DNA from: Verrucomicrobiota bacterium
GTDB taxonomy: Bacteria > Verrucomicrobiota > Verrucomicrobiia > Opitutales > Intestinicryptomonadaceae
DNA length: 34,148 nt
Reading direction: 5' to 3'
Assembly: GCA_023450935.1 (NCBI GenBank)
Contig: JAEXGH010000018.1
Span: forward strand, 1 to 34,148
This document shows, piece after piece, positions 23,747-31,870 of the stretch; within the stretch, counting starts at the first letter, position 1; each line of letters opens with the position of its first letter. The position numbers and the translations under genes are program-made. A model generated the notes under the pieces. That model did no database searches. It was not told where the DNA came from and saw nothing but the letters and a program-made list of their open reading frames with translations.

Positions 23747-25522
23747 TTACTTTTCTTTTTTATACAGCAGGTAGTCGCGCGCGGGGACGGATTTACCCGA
23801 ATACTCGAAGGGTTTATCGGAGTAATTAACTACGACTTCGCTGCCGTCGGAGTAGCCCACAAGCACGACTTTATCGGCGAGCTTTTCGTGGCGGTCGATA
23901 AACTCGTATTGCAGGTAGCGCATCGGGACGTATTCGCGGTATGCCTCGGCGATTCCGTCGATATCCGCCTGCGTTTTATACTTCGTCCAATAGAACGTTG
24001 GTCTGCCGCCGCATTCTATAAACTTCAGGCGTTTTTCATCGCCTTTGGGTTTAAGGTAGCAGTCGATAGTATACCAATCCACGTTGCTGAGAATGATTCC
24101 GTGGTAGACAATTTGCCATATCGGCAACAGCTCCTCTTCGGTGAGCGATTTCTCGTAGGCTTTGGGACTTACGCGTTTTGTGAATTCGATTCTGCTTGTA
24201 TAAAGCGCGTAGTCGAGCACCTTAGCGACGTGGTCGAAGCCCGCCTCCGAAGTGAAGCCGCCGAACGCCGCATGGTATTTTTCGCCCAAGCGGATTTGGT
24301 GTTGCGCCATCTGCTTGCGGTTGTTCGGATGGAGCGGGTCGCAACAGGGAGTCGGCATAATTGCGCTTGTAACATCGACATGCTGCGGCGCGTTCTGGCC
24401 CATATCCTTGAGATGGGCGATGTCGGAATCCATATAGCGGTCGCAAATTGTCTGGAAGCAGGTATGATACGCCTGCCCTCCCGGCCACACAACATATGTG
24501 CGCGGCTCGCCCTTGCGGTTTTTGCTGACGTATTCGTCGCTCCAGCCCTTGGCGCGCTTATACATATTGTGGTTGTTGATGTGGGTTGTCATATGATACC
24601 CGAAAGATTTTCCCAGCTTTATAGCCTCGCGCATTTTGGCTTCGCCGCCCAGACGTTCTTCCACTGGGAACAAGTCGGGGAAATATCCGTCGAAGCCGTT
24701 GACCTGCCAGCCCACAAAGCACATATCCGCCTCTTTCACGCCCGCTTCGTGGATTTTCGTCATAACGTCCATAAAGCCGTCGAAAGTGTGGACTATGTTG
24801 AGCTCGTGCTTCATTGTGTCCCACTTGGGGTCGTTGAATGAAATCCCGCCTTTGGGGTGCTTGTTGTGCGCCATTTTGATTCTGATAAACGGCGCGTCAA
24901 CAGTATACTTCAGCGCGGGATTGCCCTTCACGCGCTTCTTCAGCGGAACTACTTCGCCGCGGTCGAGCTGGTATTGGCGGTATTTTTTGGCCATTCCCAC
25001 GTAGTCGGCGTCTTTGCCCCTGAGCCTGTAGTAGTCTATTACTATGTCCTCGTAGGGGTCGAAATTTATCGACGAAATGTTGTAGCGCGTCATGAGCTTG
25101 TGCACGCCGTCTTTTACCTGCATTACAACGCACATTTCAAGCGGCATTCCCTTGGCGATTGCAACATACGTTCTCTTATTAGTTTTGACGCCCCAAAACG
25201 GCATCTGCAAAACATACATTTTTTCACCGTTGTCGTGCTTGAAAAACGCCTGATTGCCGTAGTCGAGCGTGGGAATGATGAAGTAGCCCTTGTCGCCCTT
25301 GTTTGCGGTGAACTCGTCGGCGGAAATAAAAATGCGCTTCGTGCCGCGAGCGATGTCGCAAACGGGTATGCGCAACCGCTTCGCGCCGTCGGGACGCTTT
25401 TCAAGCTTGTATTCTTTCTCCACCCCGTCGAACGACGCCGTCACCGAATTTATCGCCCATGCGGGAAGTGCTCCCCACAAAAGCGCAATACCCAGAATTG
25501 TCCCAAATATTTTCCTTACCAT
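23747..25522 (-). CDS. Exported TIM-barrel glycosidase-like protein (DUF5696/GH-like)
   Basis: A 591-residue exported protein. The signal peptide MVRKIFGTILGIALLWGALP is probably cut after AWA at residue 23. Residues 25-190 look like an N-terminal beta-sandwich. Residues 205-560 look like a (beta/alpha)8 barrel with segments typical of putative polysaccharide hydrolases: FVGWQVNGFDGYFP (269-282), VDVTSAIMPTPCCDPLHP (382-399) and GGFTSEAGFD (421-430). Asp383 and Glu426 are reasonable catalytic candidates, but this is inference. The family is assigned from memory of DUF5696-like proteins, and no substrate can be given. The start at 25522 has one of the few good Shine-Dalgarno sequences here (AAAGGA, 8 bp before the ATG). 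It is divergent from kdgK, with a palindromic operator between, so it may feed the uronate pathway. Confidence 0.65.
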   Translation of the reverse strand: MVRKIFGTILGIALLWGALPAWAINSVTASFDGVEKEYKLEKRPDGAKRLRIPVCDIARGTKRIFISADEFTANKGDKGYFIIPTLDYGNQAFFKHDNGEKMYVLQMPFWGVKTNKRTYVAIAKGMPLEMCVVMQVKDGVHKLMTRYNISSINFDPYEDIVIDYYRLRGKDADYVGMAKKYRQYQLDRGEVVPLKKRVKGNPALKYTVDAPFIRIKMAHNKHPKGGISFNDPKWDTMKHELNIVHTFDGFMDVMTKIHEAGVKEADMCFVGWQVNGFDGYFPDLFPVEERLGGEAKMREAIKLGKSFGYHMTTHINNHNMYKRAKGWSDEYVSKNRKGEPRTYVVWPGGQAYHTCFQTICDRYMDSDIAHLKDMGQNAPQHVDVTSAIMPTPCCDPLHPNNRKQMAQHQIRLGEKYHAAFGGFTSEAGFDHVAKVLDYALYTSRIEFTKRVSPKAYEKSLTEEELLPIWQIVYHGIILSNVDWYTIDCYLKPKGDEKRLKFIECGGRPTFYWTKYKTQADIDGIAEAYREYVPMRYLQYEFIDRHEKLADKVVLVGYSDGSEVVVNYSDKPFEYSGKSVPARDYLLYKKEK

Positions 25523-25689
25523 ATATGCAATCCTTTTTGACCTGTTTTCGGCATTCACTGCGGCGGGATTCTGAAAACAAAAATCCGCCCCGCAAATAAC
25601 GCCTTTTCGTGTAATAACAGTTTCATAAAAAAGCGCGCAAGTCAACAGAAAAACAATGTTTCAAAAATAAAACAACAAAATATTAACGC

Positions 25690-25703
25690 CTCAAACGTTT
25701 GAG
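25690..25703. promoter_or_regulatory. Perfect 14-bp palindromic operator (LacI-type) between divergent genes
   Basis: CTCAAACGTTTGAG is fully self-complementary with a central CG, as in the AAACGTTT-centred operators bound by LacI-family regulators of sugar genes. It lies 62 bp before the kdgK start and 168 bp before the divergent glycosidase-like gene, just upstream of a possible -35 box. No LacI-type gene is in the window, so the regulator is unknown. Confidence 0.55.
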
Positions 25704-25711
25704 AAAAAAGC

Positions 25712-25739
25712 TTGACTAATATTTTGACGCCGTTAAAAA
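25712..25739 (+). promoter_or_regulatory. Possible sigma-70-type promoter of kdgK
   Basis: TTGACT at 25712-25717 followed after 16 bp by TAAAAA at 25734-25739. The -35 is good and the -10 only fair. A second TTGACG at 25724 has no better partner. The palindrome at 25690-25703 abuts it upstream. Confidence 0.35.
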
Positions 25740-25764
25740 CTCCGCCAATTAACTCAATCGGTCT

Positions 25765-26859
25765 ATGATAGAAACAAAATCAAAACAGGAAACCACATTC
25801 GACATCATCTCGTTGGGCGAAGTCATGCTGCGCCTCGACCCCTCCGAGGGGAGAATCAGAACCGCCCGCGCCTTCAAGGCTTGGGAGGGCGGCGGCGAAT
25901 ACAACGTAGCGCGCGGACTGCGCCGCTGTTTCGGGCTGCGGGCGGCTGTTGCAACTGCCATTGTAAAAAACGAAGTGGGGCTGCTGCTTGAAGACTTCAT
26001 CTTACAGGGCGGCGTGGATATGCGCTACGTCAAGTGGCTCGAAAGCGACGGCGTGGGCAGAACGGTTCGCAATTCGCTCAATTTTACCGAGCGCGGATTC
26101 GGCGTGCGCGGCGCGGTGGGCTGCTCCGACAGAGGGCACTCGGCGGCGGCAAGCCTGAAGGCGGGCGACATCGACTGGGAGGAAATTTTCGGGAAATGCG
26201 GGGTGCGCTGGCTGCATACGGGCGGAATATTTGCCGCGCTTTCGGAAACAACGCCCGAAGTCATCTTGGAAGCGGTAAAAGCCGCCAAGAAATACGGCAC
26301 TATTGTCTCCTACGACCTCAACTACCGCCCCTCGCTCTGGAAGGCAATAGGCGGCAAGGCAAAGGCGCAGGAGGTCAACAAGGAAATAGCCAAATACGTC
26401 GATGTGATGATTGGCAACGAAGAAGACTTCACGGCCTGCTTGGGCTTCGAAGTGGAGGGATTGGGCGAAGATATTTCGAACCCGCAAGCGGAATCGTTCA
26501 AAATGATGATTGAAAAGGTCGTAAAAACGTATCCGAACTTCAAGGCGGTCGCCACAACACTGCGCAAAGTCAAAACAGCCACAATCAACGACTGGAGCGC
26601 CATCTGCTGGACGGACGGCAAATTCTACGAATCCAAAAAGCGCGAAAATCTGGAAATCTTCGACCGCGTAGGCGGCGGCGATTCCTTCGCGTCGGGTTTT
26701 GTCTACGGGCTTATGGAGCTCAAAGACCCGCAGTTGGCGGTAGACTTCGGCGCGGCGCACGGCGCGCTTGCAATGACAACCCCCGGCGACACGAGCACTG
26801 CTACAAAAGCGGAGGTTGAAAAGCTCGCGGGCGGCGGCTCGGCGAGAGTCGACAGATAA
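25765..26859 (+). CDS. kdgK: 2-keto-3-deoxygluconate kinase-like PfkB-family sugar kinase
   Basis: Phosphorylates a sugar or sugar acid, most likely 2-keto-3-deoxygluconate to KDPG. The 364-residue ribokinase-fold protein has the N-terminal substrate region GEVMLRLDP and GGGEYNVARGL. The PfkB signature DRVGGGDSFASGFVYGL begins at 300, with catalytic base Asp306 and the anion-hole glycines. It is somewhat longer than typical KdgK (about 310-340). The KDG assignment rests mainly on eda starting 23 bp downstream and uxuA further along; sequence alone would allow another PfkB sugar kinase. No Shine-Dalgarno is visible. A palindromic operator and a candidate promoter lie within 75 bp upstream. Confidence 0.85.
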   Translation: MIETKSKQETTFDIISLGEVMLRLDPSEGRIRTARAFKAWEGGGEYNVARGLRRCFGLRAAVATAIVKNEVGLLLEDFILQGGVDMRYVKWLESDGVGRTVRNSLNFTERGFGVRGAVGCSDRGHSAAASLKAGDIDWEEIFGKCGVRWLHTGGIFAALSETTPEVILEAVKAAKKYGTIVSYDLNYRPSLWKAIGGKAKAQEVNKEIAKYVDVMIGNEEDFTACLGFEVEGLGEDISNPQAESFKMMIEKVVKTYPNFKAVATTLRKVKTATINDWSAICWTDGKFYESKKRENLEIFDRVGGGDSFASGFVYGLMELKDPQLAVDFGAAHGALAMTTPGDTSTATKAEVEKLAGGGSARVDR

Positions 26860-26882
26860 AACAATTTTGCAAAAGGAATGTT

Positions 26883-27521
26883 ATGACAATAATGCAGGAA
26901 TTCGAAAACAGAAAACTGGTTGCCGTTTGCACGGTTGCCGACGCCAAAGACGCAGTTCCCATGGCGGAGGCGTTGATGCGCGGCGGAATAACCGCAATAG
27001 AGCTGACCCTCCGCACGGCGGCTGGGCTTGACGCAATAAAGGCAATCCGCAAAGCCCTCCCCGAAATGTATGTCGGCGCGGGAACGGTTCTGACGCCCGA
27101 CCAAGTTGTGCAGGCAAAAGACGCGGGCGCGTGCTTTGCAGTTGCCCCCGGAACAAACGTGAAAGTAATCCAAAAGGCGAACGAGATAGGCATTCCGTTC
27201 GGCCCGGGGATATTCACGCCCAGCGACATTGAAGCCGCGCTCGAAAACGGCTGCAGAATGCTGAAGTATTTTCCCGCGGCAAGCTGCGGCATAAAGCACT
27301 TAAAGGCCATAGCAGCCCCCTACAAACATCTCGGAATAAAATTTATTCCGCTCGGCGGCGTAAATATTTCGAACCTCGCCGAAATGCTCTCCGACCCGCT
27401 CATTGCGGCGGTAGGCGGCTCATGGCTTGCGAAGTCCGAACAGATAGCGCAGGGCAAGTTCGACGAAATCGAAGCGCAGGCGCGCGAGGCTGCGGCGGTG
27501 ATTAAGTCGCTCTCGAAATAA
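26883..27521 (+). CDS. eda: KDPG (2-keto-3-deoxy-6-phosphogluconate) aldolase
   Basis: Splits KDPG into pyruvate and glyceraldehyde-3-phosphate, the last step of the uronate and Entner-Doudoroff routes. The 212 residues are full length. The class I aldolase residues are Glu40 (TAIELTLRT), Arg44 and the Schiff-base Lys128 (CRMLKYFPA). Phosphate-binding glycines (GGVN near 160 and VGGSW) are present. A good Shine-Dalgarno (AAGGAA at 26873-26878) supports the start at 26883; ATG at 26892 is possible. It lies 23 bp after kdgK and forms an operon with it. The next gene is 428 bp away behind a run of hairpins, so the downstream uxu genes may be a separate transcript. Confidence 0.95.
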   Translation: MTIMQEFENRKLVAVCTVADAKDAVPMAEALMRGGITAIELTLRTAAGLDAIKAIRKALPEMYVGAGTVLTPDQVVQAKDAGACFAVAPGTNVKVIQKANEIGIPFGPGIFTPSDIEAALENGCRMLKYFPAASCGIKHLKAIAAPYKHLGIKFIPLGGVNISNLAEMLSDPLIAAVGGSWLAKSEQIAQGKFDEIEAQAREAAAVIKSLSK

Positions 27522-27949
27522 CAATCAGTTGAAATGGGGGACGCCGGTGCACAATTAACGCCCGCCGCCCCAGTTTGCAGACAGTCCGCAACACACATGA
27601 GAAATTCCTACAGCGTAAATTGCTTGCAAACTAATGTTTCTTTTGCAAAATAGCATATATTGAAGAACGCGCGGCGTACCGAAGAAAATTCGGCGTCCGC
27701 CAACGCTTTTTCAAAACACTGAGATAAAGGCGCGGTTCAACCAATCGCCGCCAGACAATAACAACACACAAAGGGAATTAACGGCGCATTGAATAAAGTT
27801 CAATTGCCGATGACTGCCTTTCAAATCAAAGAAACAAAGGCGCATTGGCTTTGCCAATCGCCGCCACTTCACAATAACAACACACAAAAAACGGACAACG
27901 GCGCATTGAATAAAATTCAATCGCCGTCGGTGCCCAACACATAAAAGAA
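27522..27949. repeat. 428-bp intergenic region with five hairpin elements and an imperfect tandem duplication
   Basis: No gene. 27673-27701 is a hairpin with inner stem CCGAA/TTCGG and outer GGCG/CGCC, followed by CTTTTT. An imperfect direct repeat with a period of about 110-117 bp follows. Its copies carry GGCG-clamped hairpins at 27729-27749 (weak), 27783-27808 (ATTGAA/TTCAAT), 27839-27862 (ATTGGC-TTT-GCCAAT, perfect) and 27900-27925 (ATTGAAT-AAA-ATTCAAT, perfect). ACAATAACAACACACAAA follows the elements at 27755 and 27871. CGGTGCCCAACACATAAAA (27928-27946) runs almost to the ATG at 27950 and recurs at 23636. The hairpins may end the kdgK-eda transcript or shape the leader of the next operon. 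Confidence 0.7.
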
Positions 27950-29086
27950 ATGAGAATAGGTATTATAGGATTGGGAGCCATAGGCTCAATGCACATAAAA
28001 AATATACAAGACGGGAAAGTCCCGAATTGTGAAATCGCGTGCGTGTGCGACGAAAAATATATCGACCCCGTGAAGTTCGCGGGGCTGAAGGCGTATAGCA
28101 GCGTCGATGAAATGCTTAAAGATTCCGACGCCGAAGCGGTGCTTGTGGCTACGCCGTCGTTCAACCATTTCGCCCTTGCTAAAAAGGCGTTGCTTGCGGG
28201 CAAACACGTTTTGATTGAAAAGCCGATTGCGCTGACCTCGCTGGAGGCGAAGGAAATAGTTGAGCTTGCAAAGTCGCTGGGGAAGACGTGCGGGATTATG
28301 CTCAACCAGCGCACAACGCCGATGTATGCAAGAATCAAGGAGCTTGTGGCGTCGGGCGAGCTTGGAAAAATCAACCGCGCGTCGTGGTTTATGACGAACT
28401 GGTATAGGCCGCAAATCTACTTTACAAGCAGCAACTGGCGCGGAACGTGGAAGGGCGAAGCGGGCGGCGCGCTCATCAACCAGTCAATCCATAATATCGA
28501 CATTTTCGCGTGGGTTTTCGGGATGCCGCAGAAATTGCGCGCGTGGTGCAAATTCGGGAAATACCACAACATCGAAGTCGAAGACGAGGCGACTGCATAC
28601 TTCGAATTCCCGAACGATATGACCGCGACTTTTGCGACGGCCACGGGCGAATTCCCCGGAACAAACCGTCTGGAAATAGCCGCCGACAGGGGCTTTGTTG
28701 TGGCCGAAAACGACAAACTCACAATCACGCGCTTCGAGAGCCTGCGCGAATATACGCTGAATACAAAATACACGTTCGGCACGCCCGAAAGCGCTACTAC
28801 GGTGGAAACGTTCGACGGCAAGGGCGAACAGCACTCGGGAGTGCTTGCAAACTTCGCCGCGGCAGTTGATTCGGGCGCGAAGTTCGACTTCGACGCGCAG
28901 CAGGGCTACAACTCCGTCTGCCTTGCAAACGCAATGCTGATGTCGTCCTGGACGAACTCCGATGTCGATTTCCCGTTCGACGACGCCGCATACGCAAAGC
29001 TTTTGGCGGAGAAAACGGCTTCGTCAAAACTCCGCGAAAAGGTCGATACAGACTTCATCGTGGAATTTACAAAATCCTTCAGATAG
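27950..29086 (+). CDS. Gfo/Idh/MocA-family oxidoreductase (first of two)
   Basis: A 378-residue cytoplasmic NAD(P)-dependent sugar or sugar-acid oxidoreductase. The Rossmann loop GLGAIG is at 7-12, the family EKP is at 90-92, and the catalytic-region His181 and Asp184 lie in NQSIHNIDIFAW. It is complete and has no signal peptide. It is the first gene of a tight run (second oxidoreductase after 7 bp, then transporter, SDR and uxuA), which suggests oxidation or epimerisation of a sugar acid before or beside the UxuA step. The exact substrate is unknown. The leader consists of hairpin-repeat DNA ending right at the ATG, and there is no strong Shine-Dalgarno. Confidence 0.85.
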   Translation: MRIGIIGLGAIGSMHIKNIQDGKVPNCEIACVCDEKYIDPVKFAGLKAYSSVDEMLKDSDAEAVLVATPSFNHFALAKKALLAGKHVLIEKPIALTSLEAKEIVELAKSLGKTCGIMLNQRTTPMYARIKELVASGELGKINRASWFMTNWYRPQIYFTSSNWRGTWKGEAGGALINQSIHNIDIFAWVFGMPQKLRAWCKFGKYHNIEVEDEATAYFEFPNDMTATFATATGEFPGTNRLEIAADRGFVVAENDKLTITRFESLREYTLNTKYTFGTPESATTVETFDGKGEQHSGVLANFAAAVDSGAKFDFDAQQGYNSVCLANAMLMSSWTNSDVDFPFDDAAYAKLLAEKTASSKLREKVDTDFIVEFTKSFR

Positions 29087-29093
29087 TCGGCAA

Positions 29094-30176
29094 ATGGCGA
29101 AACATTTTAGCGGATACGACTACGTGCCCGACGGCTCGGGCGAAAAGGTCTGCCGAAAGGGCGACTTCGTTTTCGCCGCGGCGGGGCTTGACCACGGGCA
29201 CATCTACGCGCAGACGCAGGGGCTGCGCTCGGCGGGCGGCGAGTGCGCCCTTGTGTGGGATTCAGACCCGAAAAAAGTTGCGGAATTTCTGAAGCGTTTC
29301 CCCGAAACGAAAGTGGCGCAATCGCTCGACGAAATCCTGCAAAACAAAGACGTTGCGTGCGTGGCGGGGGCTTCCGTTCCCGCCGACCGCTTCGCGCTTG
29401 GCGAAAAGGTGCTGCGCGCGGGCAAACACTACTTTGTGGACAAACCCCCGTTCACGACGCTCGAACAGCTCGACGCCGCGCGGAAGCTCGTTGCCGAAAC
29501 GGGGCTTAAATATATGCCCTACTACGCCGAGCGAATCCACAATCAGGCGGCGGAAAAGGCGAACGAGCTCGTTAAGGCGGGCGCAATAGGCAAGGTGCTG
29601 CAGGTGCTGATTATGGCTCCGCACAGACTTTCGAAAAATGCGCGCCCCGACTGGTTCTTCAAGCGCGAAAGATACGGCGGAATTTTGACCGACATAGGCT
29701 CGCACCAGTTCGAGCAGTTTCTGGAATTTTCGGGCGCGGAAGACGCCTCAATAAACTTCGCGCGCGTTGCGAACTTGGGCAACCCCGAGTTCCCCGAACT
29801 GCAGGACTTCGGCGAGGCGAACCTTACCACCGACACGGGAGCTTCGTGCTACTGCCGCGTTGACTGGTTCACGCCCGACGGCCTTTCCGTGTGGGGCGAC
29901 GGCCGCACGTTCATCTTGGGCACAAAGGGATACATCGAAATACGCAAGTATGTGGACTACTCCGATCCCGAAAAGCCCGGCCAAATACTCTTTATCACCG
30001 ACGCGCAAAAAACCGAGCGCATCGACTGCCGCCAAATGAACTTCCCGTTCTTCGGCAAATTCATTCTCGACATTCTAAACAACACGGAAAACGCGATGAC
30101 CCAACGCCACGCATTCAAGGCGGCGGAACTCGCGCTGAAATCGCAACAAATAGCGGAGCAACACAATGGGAAATGA
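29094..30176 (+). CDS. Gfo/Idh/MocA-family oxidoreductase (second of two, divergent Rossmann loop)
   Basis: A 360-residue protein of the same superfamily as its neighbour but clearly divergent. The first nucleotide-binding turn reads AAGLDHGHIY (29-38) instead of GxGxxG. The EKP motif is DKP at 116-118, and the dimer/active-site region is GGILTDIGSHQFEQF. A charged N-terminal lead of about 23 residues precedes the first strand. The start at 29094 is chosen because earlier in-frame codons lie inside the upstream gene. It begins 7 bp after that gene, and its last 11 bp overlap the transporter gene, which implies translational coupling. Cofactor binding may be altered. Substrate unknown. Confidence 0.8.
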   Translation: MAKHFSGYDYVPDGSGEKVCRKGDFVFAAAGLDHGHIYAQTQGLRSAGGECALVWDSDPKKVAEFLKRFPETKVAQSLDEILQNKDVACVAGASVPADRFALGEKVLRAGKHYFVDKPPFTTLEQLDAARKLVAETGLKYMPYYAERIHNQAAEKANELVKAGAIGKVLQVLIMAPHRLSKNARPDWFFKRERYGGILTDIGSHQFEQFLEFSGAEDASINFARVANLGNPEFPELQDFGEANLTTDTGASCYCRVDWFTPDGLSVWGDGRTFILGTKGYIEIRKYVDYSDPEKPGQILFITDAQKTERIDCRQMNFPFFGKFILDILNNTENAMTQRHAFKAAELALKSQQIAEQHNGK

Positions 30177-31866
30177 CAAACTTCAGGCGCAACGCCGCCT
30201 AATTCTTGAAAGCAAACAAAAGGGCAAGCTGGCGCAAATAGGCGCGTTTTGTCGACTCTCGGGGCCGGGGTGGCTGCAGAGCGCAACAACGCTCGGAGGC
30301 GGGTCGCTGGCGTCGGCACTGTATCTGGGCGTTCTGGGCGGGCTGGGCTTTATGTGGCTTCAGCCGTTTGCAATGATTTTGGGCATAATAATGCTTGCGA
30401 CAATTTCGTATGTAACGCTTTCCATCGCCCAAAAGCCGATGAACGCAATCAACGCAAACCTCACGCCGGTGCTCGGCTATTCGTGGGCGGCGGGGTCCAT
30501 GCTGGCGTGCTTAGTGTTCGCGTGGCCGCAGTTCGCGCTGGGAGTGGCGGCAATAACACAAAACATCTGCTTTATGCAAACCGCCCCCTCGCAAACGGTG
30601 GAAATAATCATAACGGCGTCGCTTTTTATGCTGGCAATGATTATGATTACGGTCTACGCGCGCGGCGGCGGCGGCGTAAAGATTTTCGAACTGTTCATAA
30701 AGCTGTCGGTTGCGGCAATAGTTGTGTGCTTCTTCGGCGTTGTAATAAGCCTGACGGCAAGCGGAAAAATCGACTGGGCGAAAGTAGCCGCGGGCTTTGT
30801 GCCGAACCTTTCGGTGTTCACTTCGCCGAGTGCCGACTTCATGGAATACATCTCGAAGCTGCCCGAAAGCGGCGCGAAATTCTGGTCGGATATGATTGTT
30901 TCGCAGCAGATTGACGTGGTAATTTCAGCGGCGGCAATGGCCGTGGGCATAAACATGACGTTCCTGTTCCCCTACTCCATGCTCAAAAAGGGCTGGGACA
31001 AAGACTTCAGGGGGCTTGCCATTTTCGACTTGGCAACGGGGCTTTTCATTCCGTTTTTGCTTGCCACTTCCTGCATTGTAATTGCCGCGGCGTCGCAGTT
31101 CCACGCAACCCCCGCGGCGGGGCTTGCCGAAAGTTCCATTGCAGGCGGACAACTCCGCCCCGCGGTAGTTGGGGGAGTAGAGCTCAAGCCCGCGGAGAAC
31201 CTAGTAGGCGGCTACATTCAGTTGCTTGACGCGCGCCTTGCCGATTGCAACCCCGACTTTGCGAAATTGCCAGAATCCGCGAAAGACGCGGCAAGAAATG
31301 CCCTGCCCCTCGCCGAAAAGCAGATGGCGGCAATGCTCGTAAAGCGCGACGCCTCCAACCTATCAGAAACGCTCGCGCCGCTCGTGGGCGACGACGTCGC
31401 CCGCTATATTTTCGGGTTCGGCGTTTTGGGAATGGCTCTGAACGCAGTTCTGATGAATATGCTAATCTGCGGACTTTGCTTCGCGGAAATATTCAAAAAG
31501 GGCGGCAACGCCAAATGGCAGATTGCGGGTTCTTCGCTGATTGTAATTTCAGCCGCGGCGTCGATTTTCTTCAAGGGAGCGAGAATGTGGCTTGTAATCT
31601 ACGCGGGCGTTATGGCGGCGGTTTTGCTGCCCATTGCATACGGCGCGTTCCTGCTGATTATCAACAGCAGGAAAATCCTCGGTTCGGAAACGCCGCGAGG
31701 GAAATCGCGTCTGCTTTGGAACGTGCTCATGGGCTGCTCGTTGGCGGCGAGCTGCACGGCGAGCCTCTGGGTGCTCTACCACAAAATCGGGATTGCCGGC
31801 CCGATTGCGTTCGGCGTGTTCTTCGCGGTCGTGATAATCTCGGCGTTGGTTTTCAAAAGAAAGTAA
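30166..31866 (+). CDS. Nramp-related membrane transporter lacking the metal-binding motifs
   Basis: A 566-residue polytopic inner-membrane protein with about 11 hydrophobic helices and one large polar loop (about residues 325-415). The first helix begins LSGPGWLQSATTLGGGSLAS, which lines up with the Nramp helix 1 (GPGF...DPGN). The metal-binding Asp and Asn are replaced by Gly and Ser. The helix 6 segment VGINMTFLFPYSM stands where Nramp has MPH, which is also absent. Manganese or iron transport is therefore unlikely. Its place between sugar oxidoreductases and the uxuB-type gene, with 11-bp overlap upstream and 4-bp gap downstream, suggests uptake of the sugar acid or glycoside degraded here. 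That role is inference; no other permease is visible in the operon. Confidence 0.7.
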   Translation: MGNDKLQAQRRLILESKQKGKLAQIGAFCRLSGPGWLQSATTLGGGSLASALYLGVLGGLGFMWLQPFAMILGIIMLATISYVTLSIAQKPMNAINANLTPVLGYSWAAGSMLACLVFAWPQFALGVAAITQNICFMQTAPSQTVEIIITASLFMLAMIMITVYARGGGGVKIFELFIKLSVAAIVVCFFGVVISLTASGKIDWAKVAAGFVPNLSVFTSPSADFMEYISKLPESGAKFWSDMIVSQQIDVVISAAAMAVGINMTFLFPYSMLKKGWDKDFRGLAIFDLATGLFIPFLLATSCIVIAAASQFHATPAAGLAESSIAGGQLRPAVVGGVELKPAENLVGGYIQLLDARLADCNPDFAKLPESAKDAARNALPLAEKQMAAMLVKRDASNLSETLAPLVGDDVARYIFGFGVLGMALNAVLMNMLICGLCFAEIFKKGGNAKWQIAGSSLIVISAAASIFFKGARMWLVIYAGVMAAVLLPIAYGAFLLIINSRKILGSETPRGKSRLLWNVLMGCSLAASCTASLWVLYHKIGIAGPIAFGVFFAVVIISALVFKRK

Positions 31867-31870
31867 TTTT

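Noticed and set aside
27711..27920. Small minus-strand frame with an internal protein repeat
   Set aside because: The repeated peptide only reflects the 110-117 bp DNA duplication carrying hairpins; no start context or family supports a protein.
27726..27930. Possible CRISPR-like repeat
   Set aside because: Only two units, imperfect, with a period of 110-117 bp and internal hairpins; there are no regular spacers and no cas genes.
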